Source of the DNA: Adhaeribacter arboris
Lineage (GTDB): Bacteria; Bacteroidota; Bacteroidia; Cytophagales; Hymenobacteraceae
Assembly: GCF_003023845.1 (NCBI RefSeq)
Contig: NZ_PYFT01000001.1
Location: 310,001-374,000, forward strand
Reading direction: 5' to 3'
DNA length: 64,000 bases
Both the position numbers and the translations under genes were made by a program. Below the pieces are notes generated by a model. It made no database searches. It saw nothing but the letters and a program-made list of their open reading frames with translations, and was not told where the DNA came from. How positions within the stretch are numbered: the stretch's first letter is position 1; each line of letters opens with the position of its first letter. Below, piece after piece: positions 40,458 through 49,556 of the stretch.

Positions 40458-40566
40458 TAGTCAGAATAAAAAGGTATTAGAACTTAGTAAGGAGCTTATC
40501 TTAAAATCATTCTCTATTCTTGATCAAACTATAAGTAAGAAAAGCTGGCCCGGAAAAACCTTCTAA
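40450..40566 (+). CDS. Small ORF overlapping the GNAT stop
   Basis: ATG at 40450 overlaps the GNAT stop and encodes 38 residues (MYNSQNKKVLELSKELILK ...). No family; it may be the start of a truncated gene or chance. Confidence 0.2.
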   Translation: MYNSQNKKVLELSKELILKSFSILDQTISKKSWPGKTF

Positions 40567-40583
40567 CGGAACTAACTTCTCGT

Positions 40584-41099
40584 TTACTCTAATTTCTGAT
40601 CTTCCTGTTTGGTTTTTTCCATTGCTTCCGGCTCCAATTCTTCGGCGCTCTTATTCAATTTGATGAATACGCCCCAGGCTGCCAGTAGTACTGCTGCTGC
40701 TATACCAATGGAAGCTGCTTGTGGTAATTGGGAAGCATTTTTATGCGCCAGTTCAAAAACGGATACCAGGCATTCAATGGAAAGAGCAACGATAATAACT
40801 ACTAAAAACCGCGACAAAAATCTTCTTACCCGGGTCGGTCCACTCACGTGCGCCTGCCGCTGTACTTCCTCTTCCCGAATAGTTTGTCCTAGTTCGAGGG
40901 CAACTACCGCAATAGTTAACAATCCAATGCTTTCCAGGATGGAGTTAAAACGATCGCGCATGGTTAAATCTTCCGTCGGGTTGATGGCGTGCCACAGTTC
41001 TACCATTCCGAAGAAGATCAAAGAGAAAGCACCGCAGAGTAATAAAAAAATTATACAGGAATAACCAAAAGCGAAAACTTTCTCTATTATCTTCATCAT
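40584..41099 (-). CDS. Four-TM membrane protein, PsiE-like
   Basis: 171 residues with TM segments at about 10-35, 55-72, 92-110 and 125-145, then a charged tail (EELEPEAMEKTKQED). The layout and length resemble phosphate-starvation-inducible PsiE-type proteins, but no diagnostic motif is visible. Function unknown. Confidence 0.65.
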   Translation of the reverse strand: MMKIIEKVFAFGYSCIIFLLLCGAFSLIFFGMVELWHAINPTEDLTMRDRFNSILESIGLLTIAVVALELGQTIREEEVQRQAHVSGPTRVRRFLSRFLVVIIVALSIECLVSVFELAHKNASQLPQAASIGIAAAVLLAAWGVFIKLNKSAEELEPEAMEKTKQEDQKLE

Positions 41100-41307
41100 A
41101 CCTATTATACATCTTGTAATATAATACTAATTCAGCTTAGTCGGATAATCTCTGCTCCATGCGGCTGAACCGGTTAATGCAGGCAGAAAGTTGAGATTTT
41201 AAAATTTGAACTTCTAATGTAACTCAATGTATTCAGCGGATACCTAATTACCTAATCTAACCAAAGCTTTTATCTTTATTATCAGAATTTATTGATGAAA
41301 AACAAAA

Positions 41308-41762
41308 ATGACTTTACTCTCCGAAAACCAAATGGAAAAAGCCCATTCTAAAGATTTCGAAGAAATTACGGCGGTTTGGGAAGCTTCGGTGCGAGCTACC
41401 CACTATTTTCAAGCGAAGCCGATATTCCATATTTAAAGCCTTTAATCCTAAACGAATATTTATAAGCTGTTTTATTAGTATGTGTCCGAGATAGCGCTAA
41501 CCAAATCATAGGTTTTCTGAGAACGGCAAAAGATAAAATTGAAATGCTCTTTTTAAAGCCTTCGGCCAGAGGAAAAGGATTGGGGAAAACTTTAATAAGA
41601 TACGCCATAGAAAATTTAAATTGTAAAAAAGTAGACGTAAACGAGCAAAACCAGCCAGCAGCAGGATTTTACAAGCGCTTTGGGTTTAAAATAGTGACTC
41701 GCTCTGAGTTAGATGGTTTGGGTAAGCCGTATCCTATTCTGCCCCTGCAATTAGATTTATAG
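41308..41762 (+). pseudogene. GNAT acetyltransferase pseudogene
   Basis: Reads MTLLSENQMEKAHSKDFEEI then VWEASVRATH; a frameshift near 41405 leads to SEADIPYLKPL in another frame. An in-frame TAA follows at 41463-41465, and the remainder (ARGKGLGKTLIRYAIENL to PLQLDL) runs open to 41762. The acetyl-CoA loop is intact, but the gene has both a frameshift and a stop. Confidence 0.8.
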
Positions 41763-41858
41763 GTAGGATTAATCTGTTTACTATTTTTCTTCAAGTAATT
41801 ACAACCGAAGTATAGTTTGATTAAAGTTAGTTGGTCTAGTAATATTGATAAACTGCTC

Positions 41859-42842
41859 TCAGGAAATTGAATTCCGGAGACTTTGGCGCACTCTTTCGGG
41901 CGAGTCGCCGAACCATTTTTTAAAAGAATGAATAAAAGCGGCAGGTTCGGCGTAGCCTAAAATATGCGACATACTGGTTACGGAATATTCTTGGTGCCGG
42001 AGTAAAAACGAGCAAATTTGCTTTTTTAAATCTAGTAAAATTTCCCGAAAGCTACTGTTTTCCCGTTCCAGACGGCGCTGCAACGAACGCGGCGTCAAAT
42101 ATAAAGCTTCGGATACGGTAGTTATATCGGGCAAATGCGGGTCCGACATCGACAATAAGGTTACTTTCACGGTATTTGAAAAACTATTTTCCGCAGCTTT
42201 TAACTTTTGCATTAATTTCAGGTATTCCGGTAAAAGCAAGTCCAATTGTTCCTCGTGGCGTTTTCTTAAACCCGCTTTTAACAGAATCGGCGCAAACGAA
42301 ATCGCGAAAGAATCACCAAGTTGCCAATCCTTCGGATAAGATGCCTGGTAATAAGGAGAAGTTAAAGTAAACGCAACCTCTCCGGTGGCCATCATAGCAA
42401 TTTCTCGGGAAATAACCGTAAGGACATTTTCCAGAATAACTCGGTTAATTTTTTCATGGTCATTTTCTATTTGCATGAAAACGGTAATCTGTTCGCCGGT
42501 AAGAGTTACCTGCATTTTTACCAAAGGGAAAGTTGTTTCCAGGTAAGATTGCAAATAATGAAAAGCTTCTTCCATGGTAGTAACTTGCCGCGAAATCCGG
42601 TAAATCAACCCTAATAGTTTAAGCGTTAAAAATTTGCCGGCTTTTATGCCCCATAAATCATCTTGCAAGTAATGGTGCAGCCGATTCAACGCTAAATAAA
42701 AATCCGATTCCTCCATTAGTTGAGTTTGATCTTTCTCATCCAGTTCCGAAAGCTGTAAAGGAGCCAACACCGACTGCGGTAACACGCCCCGCATTTGGGC
42801 ATATTCTAAAAAGTTAAATAAATGGATGGCCGCTATTTTCAT
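41859..42842 (-). CDS. AraC-family transcriptional regulator
   Basis: 327 residues using ATG at 42842; a TTG at 42860 would add six residues. An N-terminal arabinose-binding-like (AraC_binding_2/OruR-like) domain (1-190) precedes two C-terminal helix-turn-helix motifs (SFREILLDLKKQ ... HILGYAEPAAFIHSFKKWFG). It is divergent from the membrane protein at 42912 (70 bp apart), its likely target. Confidence 0.9.
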   Translation of the reverse strand: MKIAAIHLFNFLEYAQMRGVLPQSVLAPLQLSELDEKDQTQLMEESDFYLALNRLHHYLQDDLWGIKAGKFLTLKLLGLIYRISRQVTTMEEAFHYLQSYLETTFPLVKMQVTLTGEQITVFMQIENDHEKINRVILENVLTVISREIAMMATGEVAFTLTSPYYQASYPKDWQLGDSFAISFAPILLKAGLRKRHEEQLDLLLPEYLKLMQKLKAAENSFSNTVKVTLLSMSDPHLPDITTVSEALYLTPRSLQRRLERENSSFREILLDLKKQICSFLLRHQEYSVTSMSHILGYAEPAAFIHSFKKWFGDSPERVRQSLRNSIS

Positions 42843-42911
42843 TTTGTCGCAATTTATCAATTTCCCCGGTGGGTTTACCGCTAATTTTGGTTAAACTAAA
42901 AATTAAAACTT

Positions 42912-43307
42912 ATGAAAACAGTAACCACTCTCCAAAACGTAATGTTAATTAATGCGCTCAGTTCCGGCGCCACTGCCTTGTCATTGCTCCTGGTGCCTGG
43001 TCTTATTTCTGACTTGTTTGGCCGAGGAGAAAAGTTGCCTTTTATAGCGGTTGGTATTTTTTTGCTGGTTTTTGCCTATCTGGTTTTTACGCAAAGCCGC
43101 AAGACCTACATCCACAAAGGTTGGTTAAAATTTATAATTGCCCTGGACATTTTATGGGTAGTTGAAAGTGCCATTATTCTTATTCCGCAACTTTTTCAGT
43201 TTACTACCTGGGGTTATATTCTTATTGCGGCGGTTGCCTTGTGGGTTGCCCTTATGGCCCTGTTGCAAATGAAGGGATTAAAGCAATTAACTACCGTAAA
43301 CTCCTAA
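42912..43307 (+). CDS. Four-TM small membrane protein
   Basis: 131 residues with four TM helices (about 15-33, 45-60, 76-95, 104-120). No family motif recognised. It sits divergent to an AraC-type regulator and may be under its control. Confidence 0.7.
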   Translation: MKTVTTLQNVMLINALSSGATALSLLLVPGLISDLFGRGEKLPFIAVGIFLLVFAYLVFTQSRKTYIHKGWLKFIIALDILWVVESAIILIPQLFQFTTWGYILIAAVALWVALMALLQMKGLKQLTTVNS

Positions 43308-43597
43308 AAATATAGCTAAGCGGCAAAATAAATTAAGGTTCAGGTATTTTTCTGTATTCCCGTTAGCCGGTAAGATTTAGTTGGCCTTGGTTTATTTTTC
43401 CACATTCAGCTTTTGAATTTAAAATTAGGCTAAATTTATCATTACGAAATAGTTAGTTTATTTGACTTCCCCGTGCCGGCTTCCCCAGGCCGGGAAAAAA
43501 TAAGTAGAGACGAACAACCGGTTGACTCGGAGAGATTCTGCCGCTCAGGTTTAAGTCATTTTAAATTAAGGTTAGAAATTATAAATTATCCATAACC

Positions 43598-43807
43598 ATG
43601 ATACTTGTTTTTAAAACCTCCATCAGTACCAAGAAAAAAGCCAAACGAGTAAAGCCTTACCTGGATAAACTGCTTTCTGGTGAAAAATGGAATTTTGATT
43701 TGGAAGATTGCGATAATATTCTCCGGATTGATAGCAAAGGCGACGTTTCAAAGTTAGTGGTAGGAGAACTGAATAATCTCGGTTATGAATGTGTCGAGTT
43801 AGAATAA
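43598..43807 (+). CDS. Conserved small cytoplasmic protein
   Basis: 69 residues: MILVFKTSISTKKKAKR, a helix, then NILRIDSKGD and a C-terminal helix with ECVELE. It looks like a short ferredoxin-like (HMA-type) fold without metal cysteines, a type often seen in Bacteroidota with unknown role. Confidence 0.55.
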   Translation: MILVFKTSISTKKKAKRVKPYLDKLLSGEKWNFDLEDCDNILRIDSKGDVSKLVVGELNNLGYECVELE

Positions 43808-43905
43808 GGTAAACAAAAGCCTGCATTTTAATTTTTACCTACCAGCATAGCTTATTTATTACCAAGTACGGATTTTTAGATTTCTAAAATTTATCAGGTA
43901 AACAG

Positions 43906-44595
43906 ATGAATCGTATTGACCGCTTATTTGGCATTTTAACTTTACTGCAATCTAAAAAATACCTTACCGCCGAAAAGATTGCCGATAAATTTGGAATTAG
44001 CGTGCGCACTGTTTACCGCGACATAAAGGCGATGGGGGAGCAGGGCATTCCGGTAAGTTTTGAGCAGAATAAAGGTTATTTTATTGTGCAAGGTTACTTT
44101 GTGCCGCCGGTTTCTTTTTCGTGCGAGGAAGCCAGTGCTTTGTTGCTCATGGAAAGTCTGGTGTCGGGTTTTGCGGATAAGTCCATACAAACGCATTATT
44201 CCAGCGCTTTAAATAAAATAAAAGCCGTACTGCGCGGTTCCCAAAAAGATAAACTGGAAATTCTGAATAACAATATCCGTTTGCAACTGCCGGCTTGTAT
44301 TCAAAACGATTACGAATATCTGTCGGTATTACAGAATGCTATTTCTTCTAAAGTAATCGTGCAGATGGATTACAAAAACAATCGCAGTGAAGTAAGCAAA
44401 CGCTACGTAGAACCCATAGGTTTAATTTTTTACGCTTTTAGCTGGCACGTGATTGGTTGGTGCCACATGCGACAGGAATACCGCGATTTTAAAGTCTCCC
44501 GCATTTTAAAAATATCTCTTACGGAAAAGCCTTTCGAAAAACCCGACCACATTAATTTAACCGATTACCAAAAGCTTATTCCCGTTAATTATTGA
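43906..44595 (+). CDS. HTH/WYL transcriptional regulator (YafY-like)
   Basis: 229 residues: an N-terminal HTH (IADKFGISVRTVYRDIKAM), a linker, and a WYL domain (VQMDYKNNRSEVS, YVEPIGLIFY, SWHVIGWCHMRQEYRDFKVSRI). WYL domains bind nucleotides or other small ligands; the target is unknown. Its TGA stop is the first codon-sized word of the repeat element that follows. Confidence 0.9.
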   Translation: MNRIDRLFGILTLLQSKKYLTAEKIADKFGISVRTVYRDIKAMGEQGIPVSFEQNKGYFIVQGYFVPPVSFSCEEASALLLMESLVSGFADKSIQTHYSSALNKIKAVLRGSQKDKLEILNNNIRLQLPACIQNDYEYLSVLQNAISSKVIVQMDYKNNRSEVSKRYVEPIGLIFYAFSWHVIGWCHMRQEYRDFKVSRILKISLTEKPFEKPDHINLTDYQKLIPVNY

Positions 44596-44874
44596 ATCGC
44601 AGATTTTCGCGGATTACACGGATGGCGCGGATTATTTTAGTCTGAATCGCAGCTTTGCCGGGGATTATCAAAATTTCAAAACTTCAAGGATTATCATTTT
44701 TTCGAAGGACTTTTTAAAAAAAAATAAATTTGCTTCTCACAAGAAGAGCAGCTAACCCAATTGGTTTGCCGCTCTTCTTGTATATCTTAATCGTATTTAA
44801 TTTAAATATATTCCCTTATACGGATTTTTTGTTTTAATGCCTCTACTAAAATAATCCGCGAAATCCGCGATTCA
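44593..44874. repeat. Palindromic element between convergent WYL and mqo genes
   Basis: About 282 bp with inverted ends: 44593-44640 (TGAATCGCAG ... GCGCGGATTATTTTAG) and 44845-44874 (CTAAAATAATCCGCG ... CGCGATTCA). Each end begins TGAATCGC in its own direction, and both gene stops (TGA of the WYL gene and of mqo) lie in it. A strong hairpin sits at the centre. It belongs to the CGCGGATT repeat family seen at 13.8 and 14.2 kb. Confidence 0.7.
44740..44780. terminator. Central hairpin of the 44.6 kb element
   Basis: CAAGAAGAGC and GCTCTTCTTG form a perfect 10-bp stem around a 21-nt loop with inner AACC/GGTT pairing. Placed between convergent genes, it could terminate both. Confidence 0.55.
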
Positions 44875-46392
44875 GATTTGAACTGGTTCGGATTCTTTAA
44901 TTCCCAGTACTTCGCTGGTCATGCTCCGGATTTCGTGTAATAAATCTTCGTTTTTGCTGAGCGATTCCCCGAACGATGGTATCATTTGTTTGATTTTGCT
45001 TTGCGCTTTTTCCGTATTAAAACGCTCTGGGAAACAACGTTGCAGCAAACTGAGCATGATAGAAACCGCGGTGGAGGCACCCGGTGAAGCTCCTAACAAA
45101 GCGGCAATAGAACCATCAGCGGCGCTTACTACTTCAGTACCAAACTCCAGCACACCTCCTTTTTGCGCGTCTTTTTTAATTACCTGCACTCTTTGACCCG
45201 CAGTTTCCAGTTTCCAGTCTTCCATGCGGGCTTGCGGTACAAATTCCTGCAAAGCAGCCAACCTATCCGCCGGCGATTGCCGTACCTGGTTAATTAAGTA
45301 ACGGGTAAGCGGAATATTTTTTATACCGGCAATGAGCATAGGTCGTAAATTATTGGCTTTAATCGATAAAGGTAAATCAAAGTAAGAACCTTGCTTTAAA
45401 AACTTGGTGCTAAAGCCCGCGTAAGGACCAAACAACAAAGCTTTCTCGCCGTTAATTATCCGGGTATCGAGGTGCGGTACCGACATGGGCGGCGAGCCAA
45501 CCGCTGCTTTGCCGTATACTTTAGCCTGGTGACGGTTAATAATTTCTGGATTCGTACATACCAGCCATTGGCCACTTACTGGGAAACCACCAAAACCTTT
45601 TCCTTCCGGAATTTCTGATTTTTCAAGTAAAGGCAACGAACCACCGCCCGCCCCGATAAACACAAAACGGGCGCGCAGTTTCCTTTTTTCTTCGGTTGCT
45701 AAATCTTTTACTTTTATCTGCCACCGGCCGTCTTCGGTTTTGCGCAGCTTGCGTACCTCGTGGTGGAAATGAATTTTAACCCCCTCCTGGTCTTTTAAAT
45801 AATCGAACATGGAGCGGGTAAGAGCGCCGAAGTTTACGTCAGTCCCGATTTCCATGCGGGTGGCGGCTACTCTTTGGCCCGGGTCGCGGCCTGCCATTAT
45901 TAACGGCATCCACTCGGCTAATTGAGTAGTATCCTCCGAATAGGCCATACCTTTAAACAATGGACAACGGGTAAGTGCCGCGTGGCGTTTTCTTAAGTAT
46001 TCCACGTTGTTTTCGCCCCAGACAAAGCTCATGTGCGGAATCCGGCGAATAAAGGTTTCGGGCAGGTTAATTAAATTATTCTGAATCAGGAAAGCCCAGA
46101 ATTGTTTCGAAATTTCGAAGGATTCGGCAATGGATACTGCTTTAGAGGTATCAATGGAGCCATCAGGTTTTTCGGGAGTATAATTTAACTCGCAAAAGGC
46201 CGAGTGCCCGGTACCCGCATTGTTCCAGGCATCGGAACTTTCGGCGGCGGCTACATCTAACCTTTCAAATATTTCTACGGTTACATCGGGTTCCAGCACT
46301 TTAATCATCATGGCTAAAGTGGCACTCATTATTCCGGCCCCGATTAAAATTACATCCGGATTGGCATCAGGTAAATTATCGTTGTTTGTCAT
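44872..46392 (-). CDS. mqo: Malate:quinone oxidoreductase
   Basis: Membrane-associated FAD enzyme that oxidises malate to oxaloacetate and reduces quinone. 506 residues: FAD motif DVILIGAGIMSATLA, DAWNNAGTGHSAFCELNYTP, and a conserved C-terminal GASPGASTAVSIML. The end (PVQI) and the TGA stop fall at the edge of the repeat element. Complements gltA in the TCA cycle. Confidence 0.96.
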   Translation of the reverse strand: MTNNDNLPDANPDVILIGAGIMSATLAMMIKVLEPDVTVEIFERLDVAAAESSDAWNNAGTGHSAFCELNYTPEKPDGSIDTSKAVSIAESFEISKQFWAFLIQNNLINLPETFIRRIPHMSFVWGENNVEYLRKRHAALTRCPLFKGMAYSEDTTQLAEWMPLIMAGRDPGQRVAATRMEIGTDVNFGALTRSMFDYLKDQEGVKIHFHHEVRKLRKTEDGRWQIKVKDLATEEKRKLRARFVFIGAGGGSLPLLEKSEIPEGKGFGGFPVSGQWLVCTNPEIINRHQAKVYGKAAVGSPPMSVPHLDTRIINGEKALLFGPYAGFSTKFLKQGSYFDLPLSIKANNLRPMLIAGIKNIPLTRYLINQVRQSPADRLAALQEFVPQARMEDWKLETAGQRVQVIKKDAQKGGVLEFGTEVVSAADGSIAALLGASPGASTAVSIMLSLLQRCFPERFNTEKAQSKIKQMIPSFGESLSKNEDLLHEIRSMTSEVLGIKESEPVQI

Positions 46393-46929
46393 ACAATTTT
46401 AAATTATACAGGCATCTACTAGTATAACAAGATGCTCTAAAAAACGATTACGAATTTTATAAACGAAGGACACATAAAAAAGCCGGTTATTTCTAAAAAG
46501 TCTGAAAAATTGTGTTTTCCTGCTAGCGCCAAACTACAAGAACAGGTTTTAAGCGCACTTTTATTCCTTTTTCTACTTTTAACTTCTCCATCAAAGTTGG
46601 TGGTTGGGCTTACCCTTGTCTTTCGTTAATTTCTTTAAAAACGGTATAGGCGAGTAGAATTAAGATAATTTCTTAAGGGAATGATAAGCATCCGGGTTTA
46701 AACCGATAGAAAAGTTCTCCGAAACCAAAAAATTGATTTAAGTACGCTAGCCGCCGGAGTAGATGTATTGAAAGTAAAAAATAAGGATCAAATGAAAACC
46801 TTGCGTTTTATCAAAGAATAAAGAGAAACCGAGATGATAAAATTAGATAGATAAGTAAATGAATATTGCTCCGTCGGATTTTTTTCTATTACGTAAACAT
46901 ACCCGTTTAATTTAAAGTGATGTATAATA
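46393..46929. other. Intergenic region, possible gene debris
   Basis: About 540 bp. A short open piece near 46740-46822 (LAAGVDVLKVKNKDQMK ending FIKE) reads like a coding remnant with no start or family. Nothing else found. Confidence 0.35.
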
Positions 46930-47181
46930 ATGAAGCAAAGAGAAGTAACGGATCCAAACAATACCACTTGGACTTGTGTGCAAGCTTATGCGGGTTTAGA
47001 TAGTCCGGCCGCCGAGAAAGCCACGGATATAGCAGAAACTAAAGAAGGAAAAGTGCCGGTTGTGTGTACTCCCAGCGGCGGCGCCCAAACCGTGCGGCTG
47101 GAATTAAGTAAAAATTGGCTCGAAGAACTTCCCGACGAACAGTTAGTGGATGAAATTACGGCGAATCAAGGTAACGCTTAA
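46930..47181 (+). CDS. Conserved small protein of unknown function
   Basis: 83 residues beginning MKQREVTDPNNTTWTCVQAY, middle GKVPVVCTPSGGAQTVR, end LPDEQLVDEITANQGNA. It reads like a small family common in Hymenobacteraceae; no domain known. Two cysteines (TWTCVQ and VVCTPS) are in conserved-looking spots. A terminator follows at 47360. Confidence 0.65.
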   Translation: MKQREVTDPNNTTWTCVQAYAGLDSPAAEKATDIAETKEGKVPVVCTPSGGAQTVRLELSKNWLEELPDEQLVDEITANQGNA

Positions 47182-47359
47182 TCCGTATTTTTTAATTTTT
47201 ATTTTGGCAGAAATTTGCCCATATTAATCAGTCATACAAATTATTAGCATACGCATACTAAAGAAAGACTTAGAAGGAGCAGAATAATAATTAATTCAGG
47301 GTACATTAATCTATACCAATAGTATAAAGGAGATTCCATAAAGCAGGCTTAAAAAGTTA

Positions 47360-47398
47360 AACAAACCGGGCGGGTTGGCAAAACTCGCCCGGTTTGTT
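47360..47398. terminator. Bidirectional terminator
   Basis: AACAAACCGGGCG, loop, CGCCCGGTTTGTT, then TTTTTG. Between the small conserved gene (+) and the SnoaL-like gene (-). Confidence 0.8.
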
Positions 47399-47558
47399 TT
47401 TGGTTTGTTAGGGCATCTATCTAAGGCGAAGGGGTGGTAAATACGTTTTTCAGATCTTAAAATTATATTTACCATAAAGTTGGTTATTAGAGAGCTTGAT
47501 CTATTTGATACAAAGGCTAAACTGAAAAAACAGCTACTTCCCAAAGAGTTTATCTGCT

Positions 47559-48074
47559 TCATTGCGGCTCTGGTAGAAGTACTACCGGGTTTACCTCTAC
47601 ATTGTGGTAACTAACAACTTTCCACCGGCCTGTCTCTTTTACCTTTACTTGTAATAAACGAGTCCGCAAACGTCCTTTTGTATCCGAGTGCATGCCGGGG
47701 GGAAGACCAGCTTTGGAGAATCCCGAAGTCCAGGTAAGCGTTTCTACTAGGGCCACCTCCGGACGAACAAACTTGAGTGAAACAATATTTTGTTTCATTG
47801 CTGTTCCCCGAAAGATGCCGGTAAATATTTGTTGGTGCCTTTTTTTAAATTCTTCTTTCCCGGTAAAGAACATACCCAGAATATTGGTAAAAGTGCCATC
47901 TGAGGCAAAGTAGCGGGAATAGCCTTTCGCATCGCCTTTGTTCCAAGCTTCTGTTTCTTGCTGAATAATATGTTGGATAGTTTCTTTAGCTGAAGAATCA
48001 ACTTGGGCTTCGGTGATGGCGGCGGACAGCGTAATGGCCAAAATCAGAACGATCTGAGCGTAATTTACTTTCAT
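47559..48074 (-). CDS. Secreted SnoaL/DUF4440-like protein
   Basis: 171 residues with a signal peptide (IVLILAITLSAAITEA). An NTF2-like SnoaL/SgcJ fold: QQETEAWNKGDAKGYSRYFASDG, FTNILGMFFTGKEEF. A small-molecule binding or isomerase-like role is typical; ligand unknown. Last gene of a minus-strand group with the DUF2306 and cupin genes. Confidence 0.85.
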   Translation of the reverse strand: MKVNYAQIVLILAITLSAAITEAQVDSSAKETIQHIIQQETEAWNKGDAKGYSRYFASDGTFTNILGMFFTGKEEFKKRHQQIFTGIFRGTAMKQNIVSLKFVRPEVALVETLTWTSGFSKAGLPPGMHSDTKGRLRTRLLQVKVKETGRWKVVSYHNVEVNPVVLLPEPQ

Positions 48075-48155
48075 AAAAAACGCGGATGATTTATTTTCCG
48101 GAAAATACTCTAAAGAAGGTGCGAAATTTTTTTGGTATATGGGATAGGCTTTCTG

Positions 48156-48275
48156 TTAAGAGAGCGGTAGCCACTTTACGATTGCTGGACCCCAATAATA
48201 CAAAGTAAAATAATAGGTGCCCACCAGTAAAAAAGTAGTGGCCAGCAGCAAAACAACAGAACCCGCCAACCTCAT
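48156..48275 (-). CDS. Small TM protein, coupled to the DUF2306 gene
   Basis: 39 residues: MRLAGSVVLLLATTFLLVG (TM), then YYFTLYYWGPAIVKWLPLS. Its ATG overlaps the DUF2306 stop (ATGA), which suggests translational coupling. No homologue family known to me; coding status rests on the overlap and TM form. Confidence 0.45.
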   Translation of the reverse strand: MRLAGSVVLLLATTFLLVGTYYFTLYYWGPAIVKWLPLS

Positions 48276-49015
48276 CGTCGAAGAAGCTTGGTAATCACGG
48301 GCGCGGATGAAAGTTTCCGCAACAAGGAGGTTCGGAAGGTAAAAAAGAAAAACATGATTTGGTCAAAGATGCCGGTAAACTGGGGCGTATGTCCTAGCCC
48401 ATCCGTCAAGAGCAGCCAAAAGCCATAATCCATGCGGTATAACCACGAGCCAATCGCCAGTGCATACAAGCGTAAAGCCCAAGCCCGATGTTTCTCCAAA
48501 CGCTTAACGACGGCGTGCCGGTAGGTTTCAATCGCGGCAATAAACATCAACACCCCATACAAGCCAAAGCCTAGGTCCATTACCATCCCGCCAATGGTTC
48601 CTTTGAGCAGGATAAATAGTAATCCACCCACGGCGGCTAGCAGGGAAGAGAGCACATAAACCCGACCAATCCAGCGGTGCCAGGCCGGGAAACGAAGACG
48701 GATCTTGTCCACTAGCTGAATACTGCCCAGCAAGAGAATAATCCCGCCGGTAGCGAAATGTAGACCAATCCCGGAAGTTGTGGTGACCGAACCTTTCTCA
48801 TATAAACCCGGTAAGACTTCGTTCCACCGGTTAGTGTCGCCTTCGTAGAGCGCGGCCGCGTAAAAAGCCAGAATGTATAAACCAAACAGGGCCGCACTAA
48901 TCCAGACCGTAGCCACCAGCAATAAGGCCGACCAACGCAAAGCCATTCTACTGAACTTCGTTACTTGTTGCTGATTAACTGAAGGCAGGTGGCGCTTATT
49001 TAATACATTGCTCAT
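48272..49015 (-). CDS. DUF2306-family membrane protein
   Basis: 247 residues with six or seven TM helices, including WSALLLVATVWISAALFGL and a conserved HRWIGRVYVLSSLLAAVGG block; HRAWALRLYALAIGSWLYR matches the DUF2306 end. Four-helix cytochrome-like proteins of this type are of unknown role. In an operon with two cupins. Confidence 0.88.
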   Translation of the reverse strand: MSNVLNKRHLPSVNQQQVTKFSRMALRWSALLLVATVWISAALFGLYILAFYAAALYEGDTNRWNEVLPGLYEKGSVTTTSGIGLHFATGGIILLLGSIQLVDKIRLRFPAWHRWIGRVYVLSSLLAAVGGLLFILLKGTIGGMVMDLGFGLYGVLMFIAAIETYRHAVVKRLEKHRAWALRLYALAIGSWLYRMDYGFWLLLTDGLGHTPQFTGIFDQIMFFFFTFRTSLLRKLSSAPVITKLLRR

Positions 49016-49045
49016 AATAGCGTCGTTAGTATAATTTTTAATACC

Positions 49046-49513
49046 TTAAAATATATAATCCGGAGGATAGGTATCGTATTTTAGTTGTATTTCCTGCATC
49101 TTTTGGTGATTGATAGCTTGTCCTTGGCTAAAAGTGGCTTGCAAGTCCTCGTAGTAGTTTTCAAACCCACCGGGCGTATCCACCACTAATACTTTTACCG
49201 TGGAAGCACTATCATTGGCAAAAGCATGGACGATCCTCTTGGGAATGAAAATAAAACTGCCTCTGGTTAATACCGCGGTTTTATCCGCTAGCTGAACGGT
49301 AAGCGCGCCTTCTAAAACATACCAGGCATGTTCAAATACTTGGTGCTGATGCGCTGGCGGACCTGGAAAGCCGGGAGGTAATTCATATTCGGTAATGGAA
49401 AATGTATTAGCCGTAGCCGGACTAGATAACTTGAGAAAGAGTTTAGAACTACCTACGATTATTTCTTTTCCTTCTCCAGGATTTACTAGTATCGGTGGAT
49501 TATCTTCTGTCAT
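49046..49513 (-). CDS. Cupin-domain protein
   Basis: 155 residues, one cupin barrel: motif 1 (GPPAHQHQVFEHAWYVLEG) and motif 2 (RGSFIFIPKRIVHAFANDS), with His residues suited to metal. Substrate unknown. It lies 43 bp after the other cupin gene. Confidence 0.88.
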   Translation of the reverse strand: MTEDNPPILVNPGEGKEIIVGSSKLFLKLSSPATANTFSITEYELPPGFPGPPAHQHQVFEHAWYVLEGALTVQLADKTAVLTRGSFIFIPKRIVHAFANDSASTVKVLVVDTPGGFENYYEDLQATFSQGQAINHQKMQEIQLKYDTYPPDYIF

Positions 49514-49556
49514 AGAAATTGAATAATTAGCTGGTTAAAAAAGTAATAATATCTTC

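Noticed and set aside
46740-46822. Coding-like fragment LAAGVDVLKVKNKDQMK
   Set aside because: No start codon and no family; too short to call a gene.
47311-47562. 83-aa minus-strand ORF
   Set aside because: It runs through the bidirectional terminator hairpin and reads as composition noise.
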